Source: Proteromonas lacertae (lineage: Eukaryota; Sar; Bigyra; Opalinata; Proteromonadidae). Taken from it: 64,000 bases of DNA. Positions 53,754 to 64,000 of the stretch are shown in pieces (the stretch's first letter is position 1; every line of letters begins with the position of its first letter). The stretch is taken from NCBI GenBank assembly GCA_002245135.1, contig NGBS01000595.1, positions 87,789 through 151,788 of the forward strand, read 5' to 3'. The notes under the pieces are model-generated. The model had not been told where the DNA came from. It saw only the letters and a program-made list of their open reading frames with translations, and searched no databases. Both the position numbers and the translations under genes were made by a program.

Positions 53754-54755
53754 TCATTGCCAATACTCGTTTGATAAATAATATAACTGTAATGGATTCA
53801 AATTATGAAGTGCATATAAATTATATGGATTATACATAACTTTTGTTGGATTATGCGAAAAATTGATATTAATTAAAGTTATGTTAGAATGAAATAATAA
53901 TGATCCTAAATATACATCATCTAACCAAAACTGAGGATGAATTTTTCCTATTAGATTTGACAAAATTCTCAAAGATGTGAAAGTAAAAAATATTAGAGGA
54001 CCATTTAGATAAGGAGGAAGCACTTCTTTTTTAGGATATATATAATTAGGTATATAATGAATAGCATATTTTGATCTTGGTATAGTTCTGTTATACTTTA
54101 TCTGACCTATGCAGCATTTCTCACATTTTGTACATTTTATTAAATCAAATGATTTATTAATATTAACAAAAACATCTGCTTGATGGTGTATTACCCACTT
54201 AAAGCTTAAACAATTATTCATTATCCATTTCATTTCAGATACTAAAGTTAATGATAATGTGTAATAGCTAGATATGAAAGGAAATAATATAATATCTCTA
54301 AATATCTCATTTTCTTTTTTTAACATAAAATTTATTCTTTCATTAGTTGATTTTCCAGTAAAGAAAAAATATCTCATTTTCTTGAATTTGGAATAATATT
54401 TTCTATAGACATATCTTTCAGCGAAATAATCTGTTCCTGTTTCTATGGCTATTATAACATTAGTATTTTCTTTATTGCATTGAACTATATTATTTGATAT
54501 AGAATCAACAGGCTTAAGAAATACCATATCTTTTTTTGTATTTAAAATCTTTTTCTTTTTAATAATTTTATCTTTACTAATCTTACAATCTTTTACGCTC
54601 ATTAAATCAATACATTTTTTGAAATAATTATAGTTTCTTTTTAGTTCTCTTATAATGCTATATAATTCAAGTTTATAACAAAATGATGTATTGTTGAAGT
54701 AGATAATAATAAGATCAATAATAATAATAATTATTATATATATAATCTTTAACAT
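53754..54755 (-). CDS. GT31-like (galactosyltransferase/fringe family) glycosyltransferase
   Basis: 333 residues, intact, with an N-terminal anchor (IIYIIIIIIIDLIIIYFNNT). NVIIAIETGTDYFAERYVYR, YFFFTGKSTNERINFMLKKE, and DIILFPFISSYYTLSLTLVS match GT31 order (R-x-x-W-like start, E...DII..d..dsY.nLtlK). The metal motif reads HHQADVFVN, where the family has D-x-D, so one Asp is replaced. PPYLNGPLIFFTFTSLRIL and WLDDVYLGSLL correspond to 'YP.Y..G..Y..S' and 'EDV..G'. A Golgi beta-1,3-glycosyltransferase role is likely, though activity is uncertain. Confidence 0.75.
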   Translation of the reverse strand: MLKIIYIIIIIIIDLIIIYFNNTSFCYKLELYSIIRELKRNYNYFKKCIDLMSVKDCKISKDKIIKKKKILNTKKDMVFLKPVDSISNNIVQCNKENTNVIIAIETGTDYFAERYVYRKYYSKFKKMRYFFFTGKSTNERINFMLKKENEIFRDIILFPFISSYYTLSLTLVSEMKWIMNNCLSFKWVIHHQADVFVNINKSFDLIKCTKCEKCCIGQIKYNRTIPRSKYAIHYIPNYIYPKKEVLPPYLNGPLIFFTFTSLRILSNLIGKIHPQFWLDDVYLGSLLFHSNITLININFSHNPTKVMYNPYNLYALHNLNPLQLYYLSNEYWQ

Positions 54756-54849
54756 TGTTATTATCTGAATTATTAATATATCAAAAAATCAAATCGTATT
54801 CTTATTTAATATTTTCTCGTTATTTTTAGTACCATATTGTTATTACATA

Positions 54850-55946
54850 TTGAATGTTGATTTACTAAATAAAAAAATTATCAATCTAAAATTCTTACGA
54901 ATTAATGATAATCTATTTGTAACATCATCATATTACGATTATAGAATAGAATCAATAAGAGTATTATTCGGAAGCTCCATCAATTATAATAACGGTAGTC
55001 TAAAAATAGTTGTTGATAATATGATTATTGAAACTTATAATAGAATAATATATGACGAATGTAGTAAATTTGACAGTGATTTTGATTTAAAATATGGCAA
55101 TATTATAATTCCTTATAAAAATATGCCTCATTATGTAAAAATAAATAACATTAACATTCCATTTACTAAAAACAAACACAATTATAAATTCTTTCTTTCA
55201 GTTTGCATAACAGCAATGTATAATTATAGTGCAAAGCTTATGTTAAAACAATTGCTTGATATATATATAGCATTAGGTGTAGATCACTTTACAATTTATT
55301 ATACTAGCTCAAGTCAGGATGTGTTAAATATTTTAAAAATGTATATATCAAAAGGATTATTAACATTAATAAGATGGAAAAGGGATAATGATACTATAAG
55401 AATGAGAAACTATAGTCAGTATATAAAAACTAATGATTGTTTGTACAGATATATGAACATTTCTAAATACATTATAAACAGTGATTTAGATGAAATAATT
55501 ATTCCTATAAAACATAAAAATATAAAAATATTTATTAACGATATTAGAAGAAAATATCCCAATGTTACATTATTCTCATTTTCAAGCAAGATGTTTATAA
55601 AAAATGAAACAATAGATATGGAAAAGAAAATTAAAAAACAAAACTATTTGAAACAACATATAACTACTGATGTTAATATATTTAGAATAAAATTTTTTTG
55701 TTATTCGTTTAAATTTTATAAAAATATATTGTTCATGTAAATGACATGATAGCTTTGCAAATTCACTATGCATGGAAAGGAAATATAATTATCTATAATG
55801 TACCTTATTCATATGGTTATTCTAGACACACTCGAAGATTTGCATTCTTTTTGAAAAGAAATTATTGTCAAAGAGAAGAATATGACAATAATTTATCAGT
55901 TGTAGTACCATTATTATATAAAAAATACACTGCATTTCAATATTAA
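54850..55946 (+). pseudogene. GT92 (DUF23) family glycosyltransferase, frameshifted near the 3' end
   Basis: FFLSVCITAMYNYSAKLMLK, then DIYIALGVDHFTIYYTSSSQ (the GT92 'lGv.hf..Y' motif), ISKGLLTLIRWKR, and the metal site INSDLDEIIIPIKHKNIKIF (DLDE). A one-base shift near 55735 leads into VNDMIALQIHYAWKGNIII and YSRHTRRFAFFLKRNYC, the family's C-terminal His block. GT92 enzymes are mainly galactosyltransferases acting on fucosylated or N-glycan cores. Confidence 0.8.
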
Positions 55947-56040
55947 TATAACAAATTTTGTATTTTTTCCACAAAAAGTATTAGAATAAAAAATATAAAA
56001 TTTTAAAAGAAATAATTTTTGAATTTGCTAAATTTATTAA

Positions 56041-57081
56041 ATGGCTATATTAATAACTGGAGCTGCAGGTTTTATTGGTTTTCATTTAATTAATTCTTTA
56101 TTAAATGATGGATACAAGGTTGTTGGTATTGATTCTATTTGCGACTACTATGATATTAATCTCAAGTATAAAAGGTTGGAGTTGTTAGGGATTAGTAAGA
56201 CTGATATTGATGATAAAAAGATTGTTGATAATGGCAAAGGATTTACTTTTGAGAAATTAAATATTCAACATAGAAACGATGTAGAAAAATTGTTTACAAA
56301 ATTTCATATAGAATATGTTATTAATTTAGCTGGTCAACCAGGTGTTAGATATTCATTAGAAAATCCATATATATATATTCAAGATAATATATTGGGATTT
56401 ATGAATCTATTAAATATTTGTGTAAAGTATAATGTTAAGCATTTTGTTTATGCTAGTTCAAGTAGTGTTTATGGATTAAATCAAACGATTCCATATAAAG
56501 AATCTTGTTGTGCAGATCATCCTGTAAGTTTATATGCAGCAACAAAGAGATGCGATGAAATTCTTGCACATTCCTACAGTGAATTATATAAATTACCTAC
56601 AACTGGATTAAGGTTTTTTACAGTTTATGGTCCTTGGGGAAGACCAGATATGGCTGCATATAAATTTGTAGATTCAATACTTCATGATAAGCCTGTAAAC
56701 ATTTTCAATAATGGTAATATGACAAGAGATTTTACATATGTTGATGATATAGTTAGCGGCATTAAGCTGGTATTATTAAATCCTCCTCAAGAAAATGTTG
56801 GTATTAATTTTGATGAAAATCCGTCAATATCATCAGCTCCATTTGAAGTATATAATATTGGAAGCTCAAATCCTATTAGTTTAATGGAATATATACATTA
56901 TTTTGAAAAAGTGCTAAATAAAGAAGCTATAAAAATATATATGCCAATGCAAAAAGGAGATGTAGAAAATACTTATGCTGATATATTGAAAATAACAAAG
57001 AGATTTAATTTCAAACCAAAAGTATCAATTGAAGAGGGTATTAAACAATATGTGAATTGGCATCGTAATTTTTATAGTTGA
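56041..57081 (+). CDS. UDP-glucuronate 4-epimerase (NAD-dependent, extended SDR)
   Basis: 346 residues, intact. NAD-binding Rossmann motif ILITGAAGFIGFHL. The substrate/cofactor loops NLAGQPGVRYSLENP and YASSSSVYG precede the catalytic Y-x3-K in LYAATKRCDE. FFTVYGPWGRPDMAAYKF and QKGDVENTYAD are diagnostic of the glucuronate epimerase branch. It interconverts UDP-GlcA and UDP-GalA, supplying acidic sugar donors for the neighbouring transferases. No membrane anchor, so cytosolic. Its length is normal for a stand-alone epimerase. Confidence 0.92.
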   Translation: MAILITGAAGFIGFHLINSLLNDGYKVVGIDSICDYYDINLKYKRLELLGISKTDIDDKKIVDNGKGFTFEKLNIQHRNDVEKLFTKFHIEYVINLAGQPGVRYSLENPYIYIQDNILGFMNLLNICVKYNVKHFVYASSSSVYGLNQTIPYKESCCADHPVSLYAATKRCDEILAHSYSELYKLPTTGLRFFTVYGPWGRPDMAAYKFVDSILHDKPVNIFNNGNMTRDFTYVDDIVSGIKLVLLNPPQENVGINFDENPSISSAPFEVYNIGSSNPISLMEYIHYFEKVLNKEAIKIYMPMQKGDVENTYADILKITKRFNFKPKVSIEEGIKQYVNWHRNFYS

Positions 57082-57118
57082 TGATATAAAAGTAAATTTA
57101 AGGTAGTAAAAAGCTACC

Positions 57119-57785
57119 ATGAAATTCACAATCTTATTTTTTATATTTATTTTTTATTTCTATTACTTTTCTTCAAGTTGGAGAGGCTATATGGTATACA
57201 GAAAATCAATGAAGAATATATTCACTTCTATATACAAAACTAGATTCTGGGGAAATGGTTCTGGCCCTGGATCATATAGAGAGTGCACAAAATCTTATTT
57301 GTTATTCTTATACAATTTTATAAAGTTATACAAAATAAGGACTATAGTTGATTTAGGTTGTGGTGATTGGCAAATGCTTAAATATTTCAACTTTTCATCA
57401 GAATTACATTATTATGGATATGATGTTGTAAAGGATGTTGTTGATAAAAATAATAAGACATACAAAAAAGAAAATATTAATTTCTATTATTTAAACAGTC
57501 TATCAGATTATATAAAAGATGCAGACCTGATTATTACAAAAGATGTATTACAACATTGGGGAAAATGTATATATAAATATGTTTCTAAACGAGATTATTT
57601 TAAAGTATAAATATGCAATTGTCGTTAATGATTATATTCATAACTGTGAAAACAGAAACATAAAGATTGGTCAATGCAGACCATTAAATCTTGAAATTAA
57701 ACCTTTCTATTATCATAGGTTTAAATCACATTATGATATGAAATTTTGTACTAGGCTAAAAAGAATATATATAAAAATTGAATGA
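57119..57785 (+). pseudogene. SAM-dependent methyltransferase, membrane-anchored, frameshifted
   Basis: Signal anchor ILFFIFIFYFYYFS. RFWGNGSGPGSYRECTKSYL is the distinctive 'GSGPGS' entry motif, followed by motif I IVDLGCGDWQMLKYF, YYGYDVVKDVVDKNNKTY, and DADLIITKDVLQHW. The frame shifts near 57590 into ILKYKYAIVVNDYIHN and ends at TGA 57783. Begins 37 bp after the epimerase stop, suggesting joint expression. Likely methylates a glycan in the secretory pathway; the substrate is inferred from context. Confidence 0.75.
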
Positions 57786-57797
57786 TGTAAATTTATT

Positions 57798-58739
57798 TTA
57801 GTTAGGATCATGCCAATAAAAACTATAGTTATCCGATTTAAATGGTACTACTTCATTAGCTTTAGCAAATAATGACATTGTAGCAAATCGTAATGGTGCA
57901 TCACCCCAACTTCTGTAGTATATATTGTGGCTTAAATCTACTATATTAATAAATTGTTGTATTTCTTTTGAAAGGAAGAAATTTATATTTACAATTTCAA
58001 AATTATTATAGAATGTTTTTGTTATTTTTTTTGTAAACATTGTATTCCAATTTTGTTTATTCTTTGGTTTTAAAGAAAAATAATTAACATAATCATCAAG
58101 AAATTCTTTCATACCTATTGTTAAATGATTACAATCATGATTTCTTGATGGATAATAATTATTATACATATAAACTATAGTATTGTTAATTGTGTGAAAT
58201 GGATTGAATGAAGAATTAAATATAGAATCACTATCCAGTCTCATATACCATCTTACATTGCACATAGATTTGAGAGTGAATATATTCTTAAAATAGAATC
58301 TAATCATATGCTGATAACCCCATTCTGATCTTTTCTTTTTCACTTTATTTCTACAAGAGAAATTGAATTCAAATGGATAACTATTCCATAAGTAGGCAAC
58401 GTTTATTAATTCATAAGTAATATTTCTAAAACTATCCTTTCTTGTATTTTCTGTATTAAAGAATATCAATCTATCATAATACTTTTCTTTAAGAAATAGT
58501 AATTATTAATTATAAATTGATGAACTTCTTTTTCATACAATAATACAACTATAGCATTTTTATATCTTTTACAATACTTTACATTATTGTAGTCGCTATT
58601 ATTGGAATATCTTTTATACCTGGAATAGCTTTTATAAATGATATTGATGATAATCTGAATTATTCACTTTCATACACAATAACACACAAAAATAAAATGA
58701 CACTATAAACAGTAATGAATATATCAATTTCATAGTCAT
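57798..58739 (-). pseudogene. GT15 (KRE2/MNT1-like) alpha-1,2-mannosyltransferase
   Basis: The C-terminal 223 residues (57798-58469) have the family core: EWGYQHMIRFYFKNIF, RWYMRLDSDSIFNSSF, FEIVNINFFLSKEIQQFINI and YYRSWGDAPLRFATMSLF, matching GT15 'GYqhMcRF', 'YwRvePdv', 'nFEia.l.f' and 'ferWGDAPvh'. Upstream frames add the anchor MTMKLIYSLLFIVSFYFCVL (ATG at 58739) and the GT15 start KNAIVVLLYEKEVHQFIINN, joined by shifts near 58640 and 58475. GT15 enzymes extend N- and O-linked mannans in fungi. Starts 20 bp from the divergent GT31-like gene. Confidence 0.85.
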
Positions 58740-58759
58740 TTGGAATTGTTTATATTGAA

Positions 58760-59765
58760 ATGAAAATGTCTATTAAATCAGCTTATTACATAGCATTATT
58801 ATTGCTTTTTTTCATTAAGTTATTACATATTAATAGTAACAATATTTTCAAAATTATAGACAGAAAATTAATCATGATTTACAAATTTACTTATTATGCA
58901 GAAAATATAATTTTAGTTTTTCTTGTGGAAGAAGCAAAATAAAATATAAACCTTACAAAAATAAAATAGAGTCTCATATTTCTTATTTTCCAAGCTCAAT
59001 TGTTAATTTATGCAAAAATAACATTATAGTAAACTGTTCATCCTCGATTATGCTAATAGGAATATTAAGTAGACCTGAGAGTATATATGAAAGAATGATT
59101 ACTAGGAGAATAATTAGAGTATATAATAATATTAAATATGTATTTATTACAAGTAAAACTTCTAATGAGGATATAAATAAAATAATAAATAGAGAAAGAA
59201 AAGTATATAGTGATATTATTCCCTTTAATATATATAATTCTTATTATAATTGCTCAATAATTATGTCATGTTTTTATCAATATATTTTTAGTTATTGTAG
59301 TAAAATAGATTGGGTATTGAAGCTTGATATAGATACCTATTTCAATATAAGGAGCATACTCGTTATATTAAAAGAAGTAAATAAAAATATATCTGTTATA
59401 GCATCAATGAACCATTATCCTACTTTAAAATGTGATAAAAAATATAAATGGTCAGTAAATTGCTATAATAGAAGTAAAGTTTCTATTAAACACCTCCATA
59501 TCCCTTTGGCCCGGGATTTCTTTTTAGATATTCTTCGGTTAAATGTTTTAATTCTTATTTTAACTATAATAATACAATTATATGGATTGAAGATGTATTT
59601 TTTGGTTATTTAATGAAATTTTGTAATTTAAAATATATAGATATCAGAATATAACTGAAATTACTTATTCACAAAAGAATATATCTCAATATTGAAAATA
59701 ATATTTTTGTTCATGGACTATATCCCATTGAATTGTTATATGCTAGTCAATTATATAATAATTGA
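58760..59765 (+). pseudogene. GT31-like glycosyltransferase, frameshifted
   Basis: Anchor in 58760-58942 (AYYIALLLLFFIKLLHI). 59050-59613 reads YVFITSKTSNEDINKIINRE, YSDIIPFNIYNSYYNCSI, and a good D-x-D site WVLKLDIDTYFNI. After a shift near 59500 it continues YPFGPGFLFRYSSV and WIEDVFFGYLMKFC, the GT31 acceptor loop and 'EDV..G' block, and ends HGLYPIELLYASQLYNN. It is a paralogue of the gene at 53754-54755 and keeps the metal-binding Asp residues that the other lacks. Confidence 0.75.
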
Positions 59766-59819
59766 GTTATTTAAATTGACATTTCTATCATTATATTCTT
59801 TAATAAATTATACTCTGTT

Positions 59820-60915
59820 TTGTATATTTTTTGTATTTCATATTTTTTATTTGTAACTTATAGTTTTTATAATGAAGTTGTGTTTAAAGAAGATAATTAT
59901 ATGATATTATCTCCATCAATTAATATTTATAATCGTTCAAATGGAATTACTAATACAAAATGTATTAAGAAATATAATTATTTATCTTACCATAATAATA
60001 GAAATACACAATAATCCAGTTTCATTGTTGCCTATTTTGCTATGGTATCCACATCATATAATGATAAAAGCATTTTATCATGCTATTGAGTTAATTAGAA
60101 ATATGTGTAATAGAAATAATCACAGGTTGTTTTTTGCCATACTTACAGTTGATTTAGACATTTCTTCTTTGTTTAATAAATATACATATATTTCTACTCA
60201 AAATTGTAGTGGTTATAAATTATGCAAATATTTTCTAAATTTAGATTTTTCTTATCAATTATATGATATAGGCGAAGCATATAAATGCTCAATAATATAT
60301 GGAGGAATTAAACAAGATATATTTCCTTTGAGTTTTGTAAAGCGATCAATTCTTACTCCTTATAATGAATGTATATTTTCAGGAAGATATGCTTCTGCAG
60401 TTAATTTATATCCTGCTTTGCCATATTTGCTAAAATTATTTGATTATTTTGATTATGCTATTAAATATGATATTGATAATAAAGCTAGTAATTTATCATA
60501 TAATATAGATATGTCCTATATAATAAGAAATAGATTTGAGTTAGTAGGTTGTAACTTAGTTGATGATAATAAAATATTAAGTACAAACATTTTTAAAATG
60601 ATATTTAAGTTTTTAGCAAACCAATCTATGAAATGTAAAGAAGCTATTTTTGGTAAAGGATTTAGTGAAAATGTTATTCAAAATGAAAATATTGTTCTAC
60701 ATGGTAGATTAACAGTGTCATGGCTAGGGTTATATAATTCTCCAGAAGTATTTGATTTTTTAATGTATTATATATCTTACAAAGATGGAATATATAAATA
60801 TAGATGGGGAGATCAACAGTTTTATTTAAATGCATTGTTATTATTTTCAGAGAAAAGTAGACTAGGATTTAGCAGTTCGAGAATGTGCAAAATGCATGAT
60901 ATTAAAATGTTTTAA
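59820..60915 (+). pseudogene. Putative glycosyltransferase, GT15-like C-terminus
   Basis: Anchor MYIFCISYFLFVTYSFYNEV at 59820; a shift near 60000 leads to the main frame (59941-60915). That frame contains HRLFFAILTVDLDISSLFNK, PYNECIFSGRYASAVNLYP, a DxD-like site DYAIKYDIDNKAS, and YRWGDQQFYLNALLLFSE, which recalls the GT15 'RWGDAP' block. I cannot place it firmly in a family. Probably another type II Golgi transferase of the same pathway. Confidence 0.55.
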
Positions 60916-60984
60916 TTTGAAATATGCACATTTGTAGGACAAACAAAGAATACATTATTATTTATAATAATTTCTATGTAGCAA

Positions 60985-62032
60985 ATTATATCCTATAAAC
61001 TGAATATTTCTATAACTACACTTGCTAAAATATGAACCAAATAATGAAAATGTGCTGGCTCTAGTAAGTAATAATGATTCAGCATTTTTCATCATCATTA
61101 TATCTTCTAATGATATATTTATGCAGTTATGATTTCTACTATGACATGGTAATGAATAATCAGTATGGATACTGTTTGATAATTGTGTTTTTAATAATGT
61201 TTTTGATAGAATTAGAATCTGAAATTACTATTATCTATTAGTTTTTCTTACTTTTTAAGATTTGTATGGCTGATTCTATTACACTCATATTCAGATAATC
61301 TTTTAATGGTCTATTATCAGCATCACCCGTCCTTAAGTGTACAGCTAAATAGCTTTCATCGATTGATAAATTAAATCTTCTATAGAATCTATGTCTTATA
61401 AAATTACTATATGTTGGTAAAGGTTTTAAATATAAATCACAAATCTTTTTATTAATTTCTCTATATTAACAGCAATACTATTATCTATATTTTGTAATAT
61501 TCCTTTATCTACTATTATTTTGTCATATACTTTGTATCTTAATATTTGTTCTGTAGAATACCAATGTTTATTTGCCCCAATTATTCTATTTTTAGATTTT
61601 AATGCTATAACCCCATCTGAAAAATATGCTACATTATAAAAATGAATAGAATAAAATTTAAGCGGTATATCAAAATAATTCCATAAGAGTTCCAAGATAC
61701 TATTATTTATAAATAAAAATGATACTAAACAAAGATCTTTCGGATAATAATGATACAAATATTGAGCTAATAATCTGAAGCATAGAATTACCTAAACCCT
61801 AATACTATAATAGATTATTTACTTGCAAATGAACCTTATCATAAAATGCATAACCTTTTTGAGTTTTATAGAATCTTTCTGTGATATATGACTGATGCTT
61901 TATATGTTTCGTTAATATAGTATTAGGAAAACTATTACTCGATCTATTTTTATGAATTATAAACATTACAATAAATAACATTACTGATATACAATAAATT
62001 GTTTTTCTACAAACTAATGGGTAAAACATCAT
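60985..62032 (-). pseudogene. Fucosyltransferase-like protein (HxRTGD motif), frameshifted
   Basis: Anchor MMFYPLVCRKTIYCISVMLF at 62032. GLGNSML near 61785 is the donor-site 'G.GNR' segment, followed by RLLAQYLYHYYPKDLCLVSF. 61310-61400 encodes RFNLSIDESYLAVHLRTGDA, the HxRxGD motif of fucosyltransferase folds. Near 61050 comes NAESLLLTRASTFSLFGSYF, the 'lvlt..StFs..a' block. The segments lie in three or more frames with an added stop near 61240. Family (GT37, GT11 or related) undecided. Fucose transfer onto the glycan is the likely original role. Confidence 0.6.
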
Positions 62033-63606
62033 GAAATATAGAAACGATATACAAGTTTTGAGAGGATTTTCTATTATAATTATTGTTTTATATCATTCTA
62101 ATATTTTAAAATACGGATATATTGCAGTATCAATATTTATCATTATCTCAGGATATTTGGTAAAATCCAACATCTCATGTGCTAAATATTTATAAGGTAT
62201 ATGAGAATAATATTTCCATGTGTAACTTGTGTAAATATTATTGTATTGTTCTATTTTAATTATATTTTTAAAGATCAATTATATGATATATATTATGAAC
62301 TATTCTCAACTTTACTGATATATACAAATTATCACTTTATATATAATAGCACAGATTATTTTAATCCTCCTGATATGTCATTATTTTTACATCATTGGTA
62401 TATTTGCGTTGATGTACAATTATATTATACTTATTTACTGTTAAAATTTTTACATATAAATTATTACTTCCTTATTGTAACTATATCCTTTTTAACATAT
62501 TTTTTAACATATAACATATTAATTGTGTATAATTATTTTTCGTTTATTCCTAGACTATGGATATATTTATATCCCAAAACTTATATCATTGACGTAAAGA
62601 GCAAAAGTCTAAAATATTTATCATTAATAATTATGTTTAGTATAGTATCATATTCAAAGATTATCTTAATGAAAGAATTTACCTTTTTATTATTGTAAAT
62701 TCAGCTTATGTATATATATGTTTTATTTAATATTAGATTTGTTATATTTGAAATAGTAGGAATGCTATCTTATTATGTTTACCTTGTTCATTATCCAATT
62801 ATTAGAACAGAGACTTTAAACATGTATTCAACTATGTTAATAACAATTTTCTCTTTTGTTTTATACATTATATTCAGTCAAAACCCTACAAAAAGAATAA
62901 TAAGATACAAATTTATATATATATTATTCTTTATTATTAATATTTCTTTATTCGTATATATCATGGGAAGTAAAATAAATGATACAGATAATAATTATAA
63001 TTTAAATATTGACGCATATTCAATTAGAAGAATTGATAGAAGCAATTATTGCTGCTATAATGGATTAATTAAAGATTTACAAAAGAAAGTGTTAATTGTT
63101 GGAGATTCACATGTATTTAATCTATTAAGTATTTTTTATAACATATTAACAATTAACAGATATAAAATATATTTTAAATACATTCATACAGAGTTTATCA
63201 TTAATAATAACACCTTCTTATATGACATAACAGACAAATTTCAAATAATCATAAATATGAATCTATTTTATGATAATATACATGAAAAATATAGATTATT
63301 ATATCCGAAAGTAATTATAAATTACCTAAAATATTTAAAATCAATAGCTGATTATGTTATATATTTATACCTACACCAGTTTTGATACATAAGTTGTCTT
63401 GTAAATATCAAAAAACCTATAAAAATGTCTTAATAGGAAAAAAAATAATTACTTATTCTAATAATGTACCTTATATATCAGGAATAAAAGTGTTTGATAT
63501 ATCACAAATCTTTTGTAACCAAGTATTTTGCAATTTAAATTTTAAAGGATGTTGTATATATGCAGATGAACATCATTTTACATTTGAATTTTACAAAGAA
63601 TATTAA
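62031..63606 (+). pseudogene. Acyltransferase-3 / SGNH-hydrolase O-acyltransferase (OafA-like), frameshifted
   Basis: Begins MKYRNDIQVLRGFSIIIIVL, then the first span and FIIISGYLVKSN, the canonical opening of membrane acyltransferase-3. 62201-62698 has FLHHWYICVDVQLYYTYLLL ('l.HtWsLsVE.QfY'). 62708-63385 has MLSYYVYLVHYPIIRTE and then the SGNH domain with catalytic Ser in VLIVGDSHVFNLLSIFYN. 63382-63606 ends IYADEHHFTFEFYKEY, the 'lY.D..HLt' Asp/His pair. Breaks lie near 62190, 62700 and 63385. OafA-type enzymes O-acylate extracellular glycans. The ATG overlaps that of the divergent fucosyltransferase-like gene. Confidence 0.82.
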
Positions 63607-64000
63607 ATTCTACAATTAGTATAATACTACCTTACATAAATAACATTAGTAACAATATAAATAGAAGTTTTAAATGTGATTATGTTCTGTATAAAAAAAA
63701 TATTACAGCATGGAAATATCCTTATAAAGGATGTAAATGTATTATATTTTAAATATGTTATTGATTATGTATTTATAATAATGGATATTTAGAATTTAAA
63801 AAGTATAAAACAATAATATATTTTGATATATACCAGTTGTATATACAAAACAATATCACTTTCTCACTTAAGAAAATAGAAAAATTAATCCAAATAATAT
63901 TTAACTCATCTTCCATAAAAATACATTAGATTCTTGATGGAAATAATTTCTCAAATTTCTTATAAGTAGTTGATAAATAATGTTGAAGATTGTCAAGAGA
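63607..64000. other. AT-rich end of window, no gene seen
   Basis: Short traces such as CDYVLYKKNITAWKYPYKGC (63675-63735, plus) may be a leftover of another gene, but there is no start, domain or continuous frame. Confidence 0.4.

Noticed and set aside
1-64000. CRISPR arrays, rRNA and tRNA genes
   Set aside because: No regularly spaced direct repeats and no rRNA or cloverleaf-type sequences were recognised by eye; a tRNAscan or Rfam search was not possible here.

Overview
The window is AT-rich eukaryotic DNA dominated by nested transposons. The evidence for a eukaryote is axonemal HYDIN sequence, an ABCG-type transporter fragment, hAT, Tc1/mariner-like and Polinton elements, splice-like signals, and eukaryotic glycosyltransferase families. 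GT15 (KRE2/MNT1-like) is essentially a fungal family and HYDIN belongs to flagellated lineages, so an early-diverging flagellate fungus, or another protist with similar content, is a reasonable guess. I cannot name the species. No rRNA, tRNA or CRISPR array was recognised. Most long genes carry frameshifts or in-frame stops. Several breaks lie in A or T runs, so real decay and assembly error cannot be fully separated here.

Layout. 1-2213: a decayed hAT element. 2275-3953: a Tc1/mariner/IS630-type transposase pseudogene split by a 616-bp fold-back element (3187-3802). 4943-6060: a broken DUF229 sulfatase-like gene. From 6076: one arm of a TGTTG...CAACA element, followed by about 5 kb of degraded HYDIN. 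11678-32618: Polinton 1, 20,941 bp, with 1,840-bp terminal inverted repeats (TIRs) and a TGAAAT target duplication. It carries integrase, protein-primed DNA polymerase B, an adenain/Ulp1-like protease and two diverged copies of a structural module, plus captured ABCG and HYDIN fragments. 33222-33881: another element arm. 34110-43790: Polinton 2, 9,681 bp, with 26-bp TIRs and an ATATAT target duplication. It carries the packaging ATPase, major capsid and minor capsid genes, but only the N-terminal part of PolB and no integrase or protease. It also contains a nested 2,219-bp HYDIN-carrying element (40268-42486).

43800-52032 is a mixed region: remnants of FkbM methyltransferase and acyltransferase-SGNH genes, a GC-richer repeat-like block, an intact FkbM methyltransferase, a third HYDIN-carrying element (48782-50908) that also holds a Ulp1-like fragment, and the 3' part of a TtcA-like PP-loop gene.

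52708-63606 is a compact, apparently intronless island of ten genes on both strands with very short spacers. It holds glycosyltransferases (GT31-like twice, GT92, GT15, a fucosyltransferase-like gene and two unassigned), a UDP-glucuronate 4-epimerase, a SAM methyltransferase and an acyltransferase-3/SGNH O-acyltransferase. Together with nearby FkbM and acyltransferase genes it looks like a locus that builds and decorates a glycan.

The two Polintons have complementary gene sets: replication, integration and protease in one, virion assembly and packaging in the other. TGTTG...CAACA elements with 5-bp target duplications have picked up the same HYDIN 5' region at several sites. These two features and the glycan island are the most notable parts of the window.
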